Assembly (NCBI RefSeq): GCF_023700745.1
Contig: NZ_JAMPYG010000008.1
Span: 1 to 64,000, forward strand
Origin: Rhodoferax sp.
Lineage (GTDB): Bacteria > Pseudomonadota > Gammaproteobacteria > Burkholderiales > Burkholderiaceae_C
Direction: 5' to 3'
Length of the DNA: 64,000 nucleotides
The notes below the pieces were generated by a model. It was not told where the DNA came from, ran no database searches, and was given only the letters and a program-made list of their open reading frames with translations. Below, piece after piece: positions 31,136 to 41,002 of the stretch (its first letter is position 1; every line of letters begins with the position of its first letter). Both the position numbers and the translations under genes were made by a program.

Positions 31136-32956
31136 GTGTCCGACGACTTTTCATTCGATACAGCACCCTTCAACGAACTGACCTCGACCGAGCGAACGCT
31201 GTTGCAGGAACTTGCGGTCACGGTCCGCCATCGACCCGGTGAGATGATTCTGTGGCCCCATACTGAGTACCCGCAGTGCTTGTGGGTGGTGCATAGCGGT
31301 CATGTACAGCAGGAAGACAGGGGGCAAATCCATATTCTGGGCGCTGGCGAATCATTCAATTGGCGCGCGGTTCTGACCGGACACAACCAGGCGACGGTCA
31401 CAGCCCTTGATGAGGTGCAGCTATGGCAGCTACCCAGGGCAACACTGCTGCACTTGCTGGCCGACAATGCCCGCTTCAGCGCCAAAGTGTTCAGTGAGGT
31501 CGCCGGCCATCTCGCAGACGACGAGGGGATGGACCAGCACCGTGAATTACTGTCACTGATGCTGGTGCGCGTCAGGGATGCCTACCTGCAAAAGCCTTTT
31601 TATGTGGACGGCCAGCTTGATCTGGTGTCGGTTTGCCGTCTGTTGTCCGAGCACAAAACAAGTCATGCGCTGGTTCGCGATGAGAAGAATGGCGTTGAAC
31701 GCATTGGCATGTTCACCACCACCGACCTGCGCGAGGCCCTGCTGCACCCGACGCCGCCGGCACAACTGGCGGTGCGCGACGTGGCCCGCTTTGACCTGAT
31801 CACCGTCGCGCCGGAAGCCGAGCTCTTTGATGCACTGCTGATCATGCTGCGGCACCGGGTGCACCGAGTACTGGTGAAAGATGGCGACAGCATCGTGGGT
31901 GTGCTGAGCCAGCTCGACCTGATGAGCTTCATGTCGAACCATTCGCACCTGATCACCTTGCAGGTGGAGCAGGCCCACAGCGTGGCCGAACTGCAAGTGG
32001 CTGCCCTGCAGGTGGACGACACCATCAAACTGCTGCAGCGCGGCGGTATGCGCATCGAAATCATCTCCAGATTGGTCAGTGAGCTCAACAGCCAGATATT
32101 CGCCCGCCTGTGGGCACTGCTGGCGCCGCCGGAACTGGTACAAAACAGCTGCTTGCTGGTGATGGGCAGCGAGGGGCGCAGCGAACAAATTCTGAAAACC
32201 GACCAGGACAATGCGCTACTACTGCGCGACGGGTACCAACACCCTGATTTGCCCAAGATCACCCGACAGTTCAACGCCGCCTTGCTTGACTTTGGCTACC
32301 CGCCCTGCCCCGGCAACATCATGGTGACCAACCCGATGTGGTGTCAAAGCCTTGGTGCCTTCAGGCAGACCATTGGTCAATGGCTGTATGGTGCTGACCC
32401 CGAAGGCCAGATGTACCTGGCCATTTTCATGGATGCCCGCGCCGTTGCAGGCGATACCGCGCTGTTGCTGAACGCGCGCGCCTTCGCACTCACCATGGCC
32501 ATTGGCAGCGATACCTTTATCAGCCGCCTGGCCAGTGCCATCGACCAATTCCAGGAACCCGGCAGTGCCTGGTGGAACCGTTTGCCCTTGCTGCAAAACC
32601 GCGAAGCTGAAACTTTTGACCTGAAGAAAATTGGCAGCTTCCCGATCGTGCATGGCACACGCGCACTGGCGCTGGAATACCGGCTGGAAGAACTGGGCAC
32701 GGTAGAGCGCTTGCAGGCTTTGGCCCATCTCCAGATCCTGCCCGCCACACTGGCACGCGACCTGGTTGCAACGCTGCACATGTTGATGGCCCTGAAACTG
32801 CACAACAACCTGCGTCAACGCTCGTTGGGGCAAGCCATCAGCAACCTGGTCGAACTTGGCAGCCTGGGCACCCTGGACCGGGACCAGCTCACCGATGCCC
32901 TGGGCATCATCCGTCAGTTCAAGCAGTTTTTACGACGCCACTATCACCTGGAGTAG
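31136..32956 (+). CDS. cNMP-binding/CBS/DUF294 putative nucleotidyltransferase (second paralogue)
   Basis: A 606-residue relative of the protein at 18744-20621 with the same order of domains: cNMP-like fold (about 15-115), two CBS domains (about 155-285), DUF294 nucleotidyltransferase with GSEGRSEQILKTDQDNALL, and a helical C-terminus. Here the motif is closer to the family consensus than in the first copy. GTG at 31136 lies 5 bases after AGAAGG; the GTG at 31130 overlaps that ribosome site and is less likely. Following actP on the same strand, it probably belongs to acetate uptake control. The two copies are clearly diverged, not a recent duplication. Confidence 0.85.
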   Translation: MSDDFSFDTAPFNELTSTERTLLQELAVTVRHRPGEMILWPHTEYPQCLWVVHSGHVQQEDRGQIHILGAGESFNWRAVLTGHNQATVTALDEVQLWQLPRATLLHLLADNARFSAKVFSEVAGHLADDEGMDQHRELLSLMLVRVRDAYLQKPFYVDGQLDLVSVCRLLSEHKTSHALVRDEKNGVERIGMFTTTDLREALLHPTPPAQLAVRDVARFDLITVAPEAELFDALLIMLRHRVHRVLVKDGDSIVGVLSQLDLMSFMSNHSHLITLQVEQAHSVAELQVAALQVDDTIKLLQRGGMRIEIISRLVSELNSQIFARLWALLAPPELVQNSCLLVMGSEGRSEQILKTDQDNALLLRDGYQHPDLPKITRQFNAALLDFGYPPCPGNIMVTNPMWCQSLGAFRQTIGQWLYGADPEGQMYLAIFMDARAVAGDTALLLNARAFALTMAIGSDTFISRLASAIDQFQEPGSAWWNRLPLLQNREAETFDLKKIGSFPIVHGTRALALEYRLEELGTVERLQALAHLQILPATLARDLVATLHMLMALKLHNNLRQRSLGQAISNLVELGSLGTLDRDQLTDALGIIRQFKQFLRRHYHLE

Positions 32957-32971
32957 CCATCACACAACTGA

Positions 32972-34069
32972 CTAGCGCAGTGTCAAATAAGTCGCACCAT
33001 TGAAAGCGGTCATCTCGCCAATATCGGCCGCCTCGGCAAAGCCCTGTTCCCTGAAGATCGCCAGCACCGCCGCCACCGCCTCTGGCGCACAACTCACCAG
33101 CAGACCGCCGCTGGTTTGCGGATCGGTCAGCAAGGCTTGCTCGACCGCTGAAAAATCGTCGGGCAAATGCACCTCATGACCATAGGCCGCCCAATTGCGC
33201 GCCGACGCACCAGTGATGCAACCCTGCTGCGCCAGTTCGCGCACGCCACTCAGGAACGGCACCATCTGCCATTCCAGTTGCACCGTACAGCCAGCGCCGC
33301 GCGCCATCTCCAGCACATGACCGGCCAGCGCAAAGCCGGTGACATCGGTCAAGGCATGCACACCCTCGAGCGCAGCCAGCGCCGGGCCGGGTGTGTTGAG
33401 CTGGGTGGTGGTGCTTATCATCCGGGCGTAACCGGCGGCATCGAGCTTGTCTTTTTTGAGCGCAGCCGACATCACGCCCACGCCCAGCGGCTTGCCCAGG
33501 ATCAGGCGGTCGCCCACCTGCGCGCTGGCGTTGCGCTTGACACGGCCCGGGTGCACCAGGCCCATCGCCACCAGGCCATAAATCGGCTCGACCGAGTCGA
33601 TGGTGTGGCCCCCGGCAATCGGGATACCGGCGGCGCGGCAGACACTGGCGCCACCCTCCAGAATCTTGCCAATGGTTTCCACCGACAGCACGTTGATCGG
33701 CATGCCCACCAGCGCCAGCGCCATGATGGGGGTGCCGCCCATGGCATAGACGTCGCTGATGGCATTGGTGGCGGCAATGCGGCCGAAGTCAAACGGGTCG
33801 TCGACGATCGGCATGAAAAAGTCGGTGGTGGCAATCAGCGCCTGCTCGTCGTTGAGCTGGTACACCGCCGCATCGTCGGCGGTCTCGATGCCCACCAGCA
33901 GCTCCTTGGGCATCGGCATGGCCGTGGTGCCCTTGAGGATGCTGGACAAGACACCGGGGGCGATCTTGCAACCACAACCGCCGCCGTGCGACAGGCTGGT
34001 CAGGCGTGGCTCGGCGCGCACGGGAACTGCTTCAGGGGCAGCAGAAGAGGTTTGGTTTTCAGCAGTCAT
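32972..34069 (-). CDS. selD: Selenide, water dikinase (selenophosphate synthetase)
   Basis: A 365-residue enzyme that makes selenophosphate from selenide and ATP for selenocysteine tRNA or 2-selenouridine. The catalytic loop GGGCGCKIAPG (Cys32, Cys34, Lys35) uses cysteine rather than selenocysteine, and metal-binding Asp residues follow (TTDFFMPIVDDP). Length matches E. coli SelD (347). ATG 34069 is preferred over the TTG at 34105. selA, selB, tRNA-Sec or mnmH are not in this window, so which selenium pathway it serves is unknown. It converges on the second DUF294 gene (15 bases between stops). Confidence 0.95.
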   Translation of the reverse strand: MTAENQTSSAAPEAVPVRAEPRLTSLSHGGGCGCKIAPGVLSSILKGTTAMPMPKELLVGIETADDAAVYQLNDEQALIATTDFFMPIVDDPFDFGRIAATNAISDVYAMGGTPIMALALVGMPINVLSVETIGKILEGGASVCRAAGIPIAGGHTIDSVEPIYGLVAMGLVHPGRVKRNASAQVGDRLILGKPLGVGVMSAALKKDKLDAAGYARMISTTTQLNTPGPALAALEGVHALTDVTGFALAGHVLEMARGAGCTVQLEWQMVPFLSGVRELAQQGCITGASARNWAAYGHEVHLPDDFSAVEQALLTDPQTSGGLLVSCAPEAVAAVLAIFREQGFAEAADIGEMTAFNGATYLTLR

Positions 34070-34144
34070 CGGGTTCGCCCCCGTTTGGGGTGATGGATCA
34101 ATCAAGACACCATTATCGGACGCCAGCCATGATGTGCAAATGCC

Positions 34145-34366
34145 TCAGGCGTTTGCCCCTTTGGCGCAGGCGGCGCAGACACACGCCTTGCCCCGCGCAG
34201 CCTCAGGAACCTTGTTGAGCAAATCTTGTGAAAACTGCGTCTGTGTGCACCAGCAGGGTGGCTGCGGGATGCCGGTGGCGAGCTGAACTTCCATGGCGCA
34301 TTGGTTAGGCTGGCCGCACAGCGGGCAGTTTTGCGGATGGACGGGTGAGGTGGATGTCATGGGCAT
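34145..34366 (-). CDS. Cysteine-rich CWC-type small protein
   Basis: A 73-residue protein with CPLCGQPNQC near the N-terminus, CWC in the middle and CVCAAC near the end, the layout of the Cys_rich_CWC family, which probably binds metal. Function is unknown. It lies 75 bases upstream of selD on the same strand and may be co-transcribed with it. The start could also be the ATG two codons later. Confidence 0.75.
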   Translation of the reverse strand: MPMTSTSPVHPQNCPLCGQPNQCAMEVQLATGIPQPPCWCTQTQFSQDLLNKVPEAARGKACVCAACAKGANA

Positions 34367-34379
34367 GTTTATACCTGAG

Positions 34380-34420
34380 AATAGCCGCCGGCACGCATGA
34401 TCACGGCGCCAGCGGCTATT
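34380..34420 (-). terminator. Hairpin after malate synthase G
   Basis: AATAGCCGC (34380-34388) and GCGGCTATT (34412-34420) form a perfect 9-bp stem; extra GC-rich pairing is possible inside the 23-base loop. It sits 18 bases past the glcB stop and before the CWC gene. There is no strong T-tract, so termination may be partial. Confidence 0.55.
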
Positions 34421-34438
34421 GATCCGTCGACGCGGGAA

Positions 34439-36664
34439 TCAAGCCATGCGCGCTGCCGCCTTCACCTTGAGCCGCCAGCCATGCAGCAGCGGTTCGGTAT
34501 AACCGCTGGGCTGTTCAAGCCCCTTGAAGACCAGATCACAGGCCGCCTGATACGCCATGCTGGTGTCGAAGTGGCCGGCCATCGGCTGGTACAACGGATC
34601 ACCAGCGTTCTGGGCATCGACCACGGCGGCCATGCGCTCGAAGGTTTCTTTCACCTGCTCGGACGTGACCACGCCATGGTGCAGCCAGTTGGCCATGTGC
34701 TGGCTGGAAATACGCAGCGTGGCGCGGTCTTCCATCAGGGCTACATTGTGGATGTCGGGCACCTTGGAGCAACCCACGCCCTGGTCCACCCAGCGCACCA
34801 CGTAACCCAGAATGCCCTGGGCATTGTTGTCGAGCTCCTGCTGTTTCTCGGTCGCGCTCCAGTCCGGCGTGGCGGTCACGGGAATGGTCAGCAGGCCATT
34901 GAGCAAGGCATCGCGCTCCTTGTCGGCGTTGATTTTTTCCAGCTCTTTTTGCACGTCTTTCACCAGCACCTGGTGGTAGTGCAGCGCGTGCAACGTGGCG
35001 CCGGTCGGGCTCGGCACCCAGGCGGTGTTGGCACCCGCCTTGGGGTGACCAATTTTCTGCTCCAGCATGGCCTTCATGAGGTCGGGCATGGCCCACATGC
35101 CCTTGCCGATCTGTGCCTTGCCGCGCAGGCCGCAACCCAGGCCCACCAGCACGTTGTTGCGCTCGTAGGCAGCAATCCAGGCGCTGGATTTCATGTCGCC
35201 CTTGCGGATCATCGGCCCCGCCTGCATGGCGCTGTGCATTTCGTCGCCGGTGCGGTCCAGGAAGCCGGTGTTGATGAAAGCGACGCGGCTGGCAGCGGCG
35301 GCAATGCAGGCCTTCAGGTTGACGCTGGTGCGGCGCTCTTCGTCCATGATGCCGAGCTTGACGGTGCTGTCAGGCAGACCCAGCATGGCTTCGACGCGGC
35401 CAAACAGTTCGCCGGCAAAAGCCACCTCGGCCGGGCCATGCATCTTGGGCTTGACGATGTAGACCGAGCCCTTGCGCGAGTTGCGGATGGCGTCCTTTTT
35501 GGTCTTGGCCAGGTCGTGCATGGCGATGGCGGTGGTGACCACGGCATCCAGAATGCCCTCGGGAATTTCGCGCACAGTACCAGCCTTGTCGGTGTACAAA
35601 ATGGCCGGGTTGGTCATCAGGTGGCCGACGTTTCGCACAAACATCAGCGAGCGGCCATGCAGGCGCACCGGCTTTTTGCCGTCGGGCGCGGTGTAGACGC
35701 GGTCGGGATTGAGGCCACGGGTGAAGGTTTTATTGCCCTTGGCGACTTCTTCGGTCAGCGTGCCCTTCAAAATGCCGAGCCAGTTGCTGTAAGCCAGCAC
35801 CTTGTCGTCGGCGTCCACGGCGGCCACCGAGTCTTCCAGGTCGAGGATGGTTGACAGCGCCGCTTCCAGCACCAGGTCGGACACGCCGGCCGGGTCACTG
35901 GCGCCAATCGCGGTGGCGCGGTTGATGATCAAATCCAGGTGCAGGCCGTTGTGTTCCAGCAGCACCGACGAAGGTGCCTTGGCCTCGCCCTGGTAACCCG
36001 CCAGCTGACTGGCGTCCGCCAGGCTGGTGTGGCTGCCGTCGGCCAGATGGACGGCCAGCTTGCCGCCCTTGATGCGGTAGCCCACCGAGTCCACATGCGA
36101 GCCCTTGCGCAACGGCGCGCAGCGATCCAGCACATGGCGTGCATAAGCAATCACTTTCGCGCCGCGCTTGGGGTTGTAACCGCCCTTTTTGCCGACTTTT
36201 TCACAACCCTTGGCTTCGTCGATCGCATCGGTACCATACAGCGCGTCGTACAGGGAGCCCCAGCGCGAGTTGGCGGCGTTCAGCGCGTAGCGCGCGTTCA
36301 GAATGGGGACCACCAGTTGTGGGCCAGCCTGTTTGGCCAGTTCGGCGTCCACGTTCGAGGTGGTGATGCGGGCCTTTTTGGGCGGCTCGACCAGGTAGCC
36401 GATCTCTTGCAGAAAGCGGCGGTAGGCAGGCATATCGGCGATGGGCCCAGGATTGGCCTTGTGCCAGGCATCAAGCTCGGTTTGCAGGCGGTCGCGCTCG
36501 GCCAGCAGAGCGATGTTCTTGGGGGCCAGGTCGGCCACGATGGCGCCAAAACCTTTCCAGAATTTGGCGGGTGCCACGCCGGTGCCGGGCAACACCTGGG
36601 TTTCAATGAATTGGCACAGATTGCTGGCGACTTGCAGGCCGTTCTTGGTGATGCGTTCAGTCAT
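34439..36664 (-). CDS. glcB: Malate synthase G
   Basis: A 741-residue enzyme that condenses glyoxylate with acetyl-CoA to malate, serving growth on acetate, glycolate or other C2 sources. Size and the single-chain design with the N-terminal clasp identify isoform G (E. coli GlcB 723) rather than the shorter A form. [19 protein letters not shown] and [11 protein letters not shown] are typical. It lies 24 bases after the HAD gene and likely shares its transcript. No isocitrate lyase is in the window. Its presence near two acetate-type permeases fits C2 metabolism, although they are separate units. Confidence 0.96.
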   Translation of the reverse strand: MTERITKNGLQVASNLCQFIETQVLPGTGVAPAKFWKGFGAIVADLAPKNIALLAERDRLQTELDAWHKANPGPIADMPAYRRFLQEIGYLVEPPKKARITTSNVDAELAKQAGPQLVVPILNARYALNAANSRWGSLYDALYGTDAIDEAKGCEKVGKKGGYNPKRGAKVIAYARHVLDRCAPLRKGSHVDSVGYRIKGGKLAVHLADGSHTSLADASQLAGYQGEAKAPSSVLLEHNGLHLDLIINRATAIGASDPAGVSDLVLEAALSTILDLEDSVAAVDADDKVLAYSNWLGILKGTLTEEVAKGNKTFTRGLNPDRVYTAPDGKKPVRLHGRSLMFVRNVGHLMTNPAILYTDKAGTVREIPEGILDAVVTTAIAMHDLAKTKKDAIRNSRKGSVYIVKPKMHGPAEVAFAGELFGRVEAMLGLPDSTVKLGIMDEERRTSVNLKACIAAAASRVAFINTGFLDRTGDEMHSAMQAGPMIRKGDMKSSAWIAAYERNNVLVGLGCGLRGKAQIGKGMWAMPDLMKAMLEQKIGHPKAGANTAWVPSPTGATLHALHYHQVLVKDVQKELEKINADKERDALLNGLLTIPVTATPDWSATEKQQELDNNAQGILGYVVRWVDQGVGCSKVPDIHNVALMEDRATLRISSQHMANWLHHGVVTSEQVKETFERMAAVVDAQNAGDPLYQPMAGHFDTSMAYQAACDLVFKGLEQPSGYTEPLLHGWRLKVKAAARMA

Positions 36665-36688
36665 GGTGGTGAGGCTCAGAGTTAAAAA

Positions 36689-37456
36689 TCAAGGGTGGAA
36701 AAAGTCCAGCGCGGCGCGCAGGTCGGCTCCGCTGCGGGTGGGCTGGGTGCCCAGTTCTTCAAAAGGCAGTTGGTAGCGATTGACCCACAGCGTGGTGTAG
36801 CCATACCAGGTGGCGCCCAAGGCGTCCCAGCCGTTGCAACTGACGAACAGGATGTCACGCGCCGCCAAGCCGGTAGCCTGCTCACCCAGTGCGTAGGCTT
36901 CGGGGTCGGTCTTGAATTTACGGATCGGGTCGACGCTGATGACGTGATCAAGCAGGCCGTCAAAGCCGGCCGAATGCACGGCAGCCTGCAACATGGCAGC
37001 GTCGCCATTGCTCAAAATGCCGATAGCAATGCCTTGCGCTTTGAGCTGCTGCAACACTGCGAGGTTTTCCGGGAAAGCATCGAGATGCTGGTACTGGGCC
37101 AGCAACAGTTCGATGGCAGGCTCGTACGCCCGCAGGAAATCGTCCTGGGCCAATGCTTCACGCTTGCCCGCCACGACTCTCTTCATGGCGAAGACCAGCG
37201 CGGCCCGGGTCAGCGCGCTGAAGGGCTGGTAGTGCGCACCGTGGTTGCTGGTGGTGACCAGCCGGGTGTACTCGATCTGCTTGTCACGCCACAACATACT
37301 CAGGGCCTGGCCTTGGCCTGGAAAAAGTTCTTCGGCCAATTGAGCCACGCTGTACACATCGAACAGCGTGCCGTAGGCGTCAAACAGCACGGCGCGCGGC
37401 GGGTTGCGGCGGGGTCCAGTGGCTTGAGCCTGCAAGGTTTGGGTTGAACTTGGCAT
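36689..37456 (-). CDS. HAD-superfamily haloacid dehalogenase, type II
   Basis: A 255-residue hydrolase. Nucleophile Asp is in LFDAYGTLFDVYS, motif II is ILSNGD, the Lys of motif III is in RKFKTDPEAY, and motif IV reads VSCNGWDALGA, close to the SSNGWD pattern of L-2-haloacid dehalogenases. The family turns L-2-haloacids into D-2-hydroxyacids; 2-haloacetate would give glycolate, whose oxidation product glyoxylate is the substrate of the next gene, malate synthase G. That link is suggestive only, since many members act on other substrates. Confidence 0.85.
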   Translation of the reverse strand: MPSSTQTLQAQATGPRRNPPRAVLFDAYGTLFDVYSVAQLAEELFPGQGQALSMLWRDKQIEYTRLVTTSNHGAHYQPFSALTRAALVFAMKRVVAGKREALAQDDFLRAYEPAIELLLAQYQHLDAFPENLAVLQQLKAQGIAIGILSNGDAAMLQAAVHSAGFDGLLDHVISVDPIRKFKTDPEAYALGEQATGLAARDILFVSCNGWDALGATWYGYTTLWVNRYQLPFEELGTQPTRSGADLRAALDFFHP

Positions 37457-37543
37457 GCCCCGATTTTATGAATGGATGCTGATCACAGACCTTGAACCAC
37501 CGCGCAAGAGCTTTAACCAAAATGCAGGTAATGAAAGCATCCA

Positions 37544-37568
37544 TGGCCACACGGAATTCTTGTGGCCA
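37544..37568. terminator. 8-bp stem hairpin downstream of the HExxH gene
   Basis: TGGCCACA (37544-37551) and TGTGGCCA (37561-37568) are exact complements around a 9-base loop. It lies 6 bases past the stop of the minus-strand HExxH gene. A T-tract is absent, so it may act as an RNA-stabilising end or weak terminator. Confidence 0.45.
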
Positions 37569-37573
37569 AGCCC

Positions 37574-38338
37574 TTATTCAATCAGGACTTTTCCAGCCAG
37601 GATGGCATGCAGGTAACTTCGCCCATTGTCCGGCTTAAGAAAATGCCGGTACGCCTGCACGCCGAATCTCATCGGATCAGCCAGGTAGATGGTGGTCCCC
37701 ATCTGCCAATCGCCTTCGTAACCGTGCCCGGGGGATTTCCTCAGAATGCGCTCTCGTACTGCGGGAGCCATGGTCGCAAACATCGTCACGTAGGCCAGAT
37801 ACTCTTTTGCTTGGATGGTCGGCCTGGCAAACTTGAAGTTGCAGTCGCTTATGGCATGCGCGACTTCGTGCGCGGCGAGGCTGCGGTAGAGCGAGCCCTC
37901 CATTGGGATGTGAAACCAGTTTTTGAATTTTTTGAATTCCGAATAGGTCAATAGATGGACCGCTTGATCCGTATCACCATGGCAAACGTCTGGCGAATCC
38001 AGATAGAGACCTCCTGTGCTAGCCGTCCCGGCGGGGGGCAGTTTCTGTGCGATCACGATCACAACCCGATTGGCTGTATTGAAGCCCTGCGCTCTGAGAA
38101 AGTAAATTGCGTCGTGTGCACCCTGGCATGCAAGTTTGACATCCGCAGGGTCACAGGCACGAACAGGCTTGTCTTTCGTGGCACATGTGACTCGAATCCG
38201 TTCCTCCGCTAGGGTGGCGCACGAACCAATGGTTGCAGCCCGGACGGGTGATGCACTGCCAAACCATAGTCCGCCCCCCATGGCCACGGCCGACACGGCA
38301 CAAGCCACTGCGTCGGCCGATTGAACCCAGTGTTTCAT
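37574..38338 (-). CDS. Secreted HExxH putative metallopeptidase
   Basis: A 254-residue protein with a Sec-type signal (positive MKHW start, hydrophobic 10-30, ASPVRA cleavage region near 34). The zinc motif HEVAH lies at 157-161 and a possible third ligand Glu179 follows in AKEYLAY, the spacing seen in gluzincins. Six cysteines outside the signal (40, 52, 62, 71, 119, 166) suggest disulfides in the periplasm or outside. ATG 38338 has a strong AAGGGGGA ribosome site; upstream start codons lack one. I do not recognise a named peptidase family with confidence. It stands alone, and its less GC-rich codon use than the neighbours may indicate transfer. Confidence 0.75.
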   Translation of the reverse strand: MKHWVQSADAVACAVSAVAMGGGLWFGSASPVRAATIGSCATLAEERIRVTCATKDKPVRACDPADVKLACQGAHDAIYFLRAQGFNTANRVVIVIAQKLPPAGTASTGGLYLDSPDVCHGDTDQAVHLLTYSEFKKFKNWFHIPMEGSLYRSLAAHEVAHAISDCNFKFARPTIQAKEYLAYVTMFATMAPAVRERILRKSPGHGYEGDWQMGTTIYLADPMRFGVQAYRHFLKPDNGRSYLHAILAGKVLIE

Positions 38339-38540
38339 AAAAATCCCCCTTACCCTGCTCAAGCAGCGTGCGTTCACTGTGGACTTGCTGCGGAATGATT
38401 TGTTGATAATTGTCAAGGCGCTGAAATGCCAGAGCCATCAGCACCTTGCAACCAGCGCCGGTTCGCCTCCCCTCTTCCATTGATCCGGTCCGATGGTGTT
38501 GTTTGCGAAATAATCGGCTCAATCCAGAAAGTGCATCGCC

Positions 38541-39752
38541 ATGAACCCAAGCCCCGAAGAAAAACCCCATTCCCTGCCGCTGACCGGTCTGCGCGTGGTC
38601 GAATTCACCCACATGGTCATGGGCCCGACATGCGGCATGGTACTGGCCGACATGGGCGCCGAGGTGATCAAGGTCGAACCGATCGAGGGCGACCGCACCC
38701 GCCATTTGCTGGGCGCGGGTGCCGGCTTTTTCCCCATGTTCAACCGCAACAAGAAGAGTATCGCTATCGACCTGCGCAAGCCCGAGGGTGCCGCCATTGC
38801 ACGCCAGCTGGCCTTGAGCGCCGACGTGGTGCTGGAAAACTTCAAACCGGACACCATGGCCAAATACGGGCTCGATTACGCCGCCCTGTCCGGCCAAAAC
38901 CCGAAGCTCATTTTTGTGAGCCACAAGGGCTTTTTGCCCGGGCCTTACGAGCACCGCACCGCGCTGGATGAAGTGGTGCAAATGATGGGCGGCCTGGCCT
39001 ACATGACCGGCCGTCCCGGCGACCCGCTGCGCGCCGGCACCAGCGTGAACGACATCATGGGGGGCATGTTTGGCGCCATTGGCACTTTGGGTGCGTTGAT
39101 CCAGCGCGGCATTACAGGCAAAGGCCAGGAAGTGCAAAGCGCGCTTTTTGAGAACAACGTGTTCCTGGTCGGCCAGCACATGCTGCAATACGCCATCACG
39201 GGCCAGCCCGCCGCGCCCATGCCGGCGCGCATCTCGCCCTGGGCGGTGTACGACGTGTTCACGGTCAAAGACGGCGAGCAGATTTTTATCTCGGCCGTGA
39301 GTGACGCGCAGTGGGCCACTTTTTGTGACGTCTTTGGTTTTGCCGACCTGAAAGCCGATGCGCGCTATGCCAGCAACAACGACCGCGTGCGCGAGCGCCC
39401 CACGTTGATGCCTATCCTGCGCGAGCGCCTGGGCCGCTACAGCGCCGCCGAATTAAGCGACCTGATGGAATCCAACAAACTGCCCTACGCACCCATCCGC
39501 AAGCCCGAGGAACTGTTTGACGACGAGCACCTGCTGGCCACCGGCGGCCTGGCCGACATCATCCTGCCCGACGGTGAGCGCGCCGGGCAAACCACCCAGG
39601 CCACGCTGTTTCCTTTCACCATGGACGGCCAGCGCCTGGGCGTGCGCCTGAGCCCACCAAAGCTGGGCGCACATACCGATGAATTATTGAATGCCTTGGG
39701 CCTGGATGCGGGCGCCGTGCAGGCGCTGCGAGCGGCCGGCGCGGTGGCCTGA
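38541..39752 (+). CDS. CaiB/BaiF family (class III) CoA transferase
   Basis: A 403-residue enzyme that moves CoA between carboxylic acids. Family marks include VVEFTHMVMGPTCGMVLADMGAEVIKVE at the N-terminus (formyl/carnitine-CoA transferase pattern) and KKSIAIDL. The catalytic Asp is probably the one in TSVNDIMGGMFG. Substrates cannot be read from sequence; members act on oxalate, carnitine, 2-methylacyl and dicarboxylic acids. It is single on the plus strand, preceded by about 200 bases without a gene, and ends four bases from the stop of the M20 hydrolase. Confidence 0.9.
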   Translation: MNPSPEEKPHSLPLTGLRVVEFTHMVMGPTCGMVLADMGAEVIKVEPIEGDRTRHLLGAGAGFFPMFNRNKKSIAIDLRKPEGAAIARQLALSADVVLENFKPDTMAKYGLDYAALSGQNPKLIFVSHKGFLPGPYEHRTALDEVVQMMGGLAYMTGRPGDPLRAGTSVNDIMGGMFGAIGTLGALIQRGITGKGQEVQSALFENNVFLVGQHMLQYAITGQPAAPMPARISPWAVYDVFTVKDGEQIFISAVSDAQWATFCDVFGFADLKADARYASNNDRVRERPTLMPILRERLGRYSAAELSDLMESNKLPYAPIRKPEELFDDEHLLATGGLADIILPDGERAGQTTQATLFPFTMDGQRLGVRLSPPKLGAHTDELLNALGLDAGAVQALRAAGAVA

Positions 39753-39756
39753 GTCG

Positions 39757-40968
39757 TCAGTCTGACAAAGGCATCGCCTGCTCTGCCAGGCTGGCGTGCA
39801 ACGCGGCGCCCAAGGGCAACACCTCGTCGTTGAAGTCGTAGCGGTTGTTGTGCAGGTGGCAACTGCCCATGCCATTCTCGGTGCCTTGGCCGAGTCGCAG
39901 GTAGGCCCCGGGTTTGACGCGCAGCATGAAGGAAAAATCTTCGGCGCCCATGCTCGGCTCCAGGTCGCGCACCACGTTGGCGGCCCCCACCAGACTTTCC
40001 GCCACGTCACCGGCAAAGCGGGCCTCAAGCGTGGTGTTGACCGTGGCCGGGTACATGCGCTGGTAAGTCACTGTCGCGCTGGCACCAAACGCCTGTGCCA
40101 CCGAACTGCACAACTCATGGAGGCGGCACTCAATCAGCGCCTGCACCTCGGTCCTGAACGTGCGCACCGTGCCGACCAGGGTGGCGCTGCCCGCCACCAC
40201 GCTCATGGCGCCGAGGTCACCCGCCTGCATGGCGCACAGGCTGATGACGGCACTGTCCACCGGCTTGACGTTGCGCGACACGATGCTCTGCACGGCGGTG
40301 ATGATGTGCCCCGCCACCAGCACCGGGTCCACCGTCTGGTAGGGGTGGGCGCCATGGCCGCCCTTGCCGGTGATCTCGATGGAAATACGGTCTGCCGCCG
40401 CCATCATCGGCCCCGTATTCAGGCCGATGGTACCGGGGCGCATGGCCGGCCAGTTGTGCATACCAAACACGGATTGCACCGGAAAACGCGCGAACAAGCC
40501 ATCGTCGATCATGGCCTGGGCACCGGCGTAACCTTCTTCTCCGGGTTGAAAGATCAGCACGGCGGTACCGTCAAAGTTGCGCGTCTCGGCCAGGTAGCGC
40601 GCCGCGCCCACCAGCATCGCGGTGTGGCCGTCGTGGCCGCAGCCATGCATCAGGCCGGGCTGGGCAGACTTCCAGGCAAAGTCGTTGTGTTCGGTCATGG
40701 GCAGCGCGTCCATGTCGGCGCGAAGGCCAATCATCCTGCCGCTGCTGTGCCGTTTGCCCTGGATCACGGCCACCACGCCGGTCTTGCCGATGCCGGTATG
40801 GATGGCATCGACACCACAGACTTTCAGCGCCTGCTGTACGCGACCAGCGGTGTAGACCTCTTCAAAGCCAAGCTCCGGATGGGCGTGCAGGTCGCGCCGC
40901 AGGGCGGTCAGCTCAGGGTGGAAAGCGGCAATGTGCGCAAAGGCACGGCTGCTGGCGGTGTATTTCAA
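39757..40968 (-). CDS. M20 family amidohydrolase (hippurate hydrolase-like)
   Basis: A 403-residue di-zinc hydrolase of the IAA-amino acid/hippurate group. Metal ligands appear in HGCGHDGHTAML and QPGEEG, with LHAHPELGFEE at the N-terminus and SMGAEDFSFML near the C-terminus. It removes N-acyl groups from amino acids or similar amides. It follows ruvB by 34 bases on the minus strand, in line with an alpha/beta hydrolase and a liv-type transporter further upstream, so uptake and splitting of an amide or acyl-amino acid is a possible joint role (inference). Confidence 0.9.
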   Translation of the reverse strand: MKYTASSRAFAHIAAFHPELTALRRDLHAHPELGFEEVYTAGRVQQALKVCGVDAIHTGIGKTGVVAVIQGKRHSSGRMIGLRADMDALPMTEHNDFAWKSAQPGLMHGCGHDGHTAMLVGAARYLAETRNFDGTAVLIFQPGEEGYAGAQAMIDDGLFARFPVQSVFGMHNWPAMRPGTIGLNTGPMMAAADRISIEITGKGGHGAHPYQTVDPVLVAGHIITAVQSIVSRNVKPVDSAVISLCAMQAGDLGAMSVVAGSATLVGTVRTFRTEVQALIECRLHELCSSVAQAFGASATVTYQRMYPATVNTTLEARFAGDVAESLVGAANVVRDLEPSMGAEDFSFMLRVKPGAYLRLGQGTENGMGSCHLHNNRYDFNDEVLPLGAALHASLAEQAMPLSD

Positions 40969-41002
40969 GAGACGGCTCCTTCAGGTCAATGACGCCCAAG
41001 CA

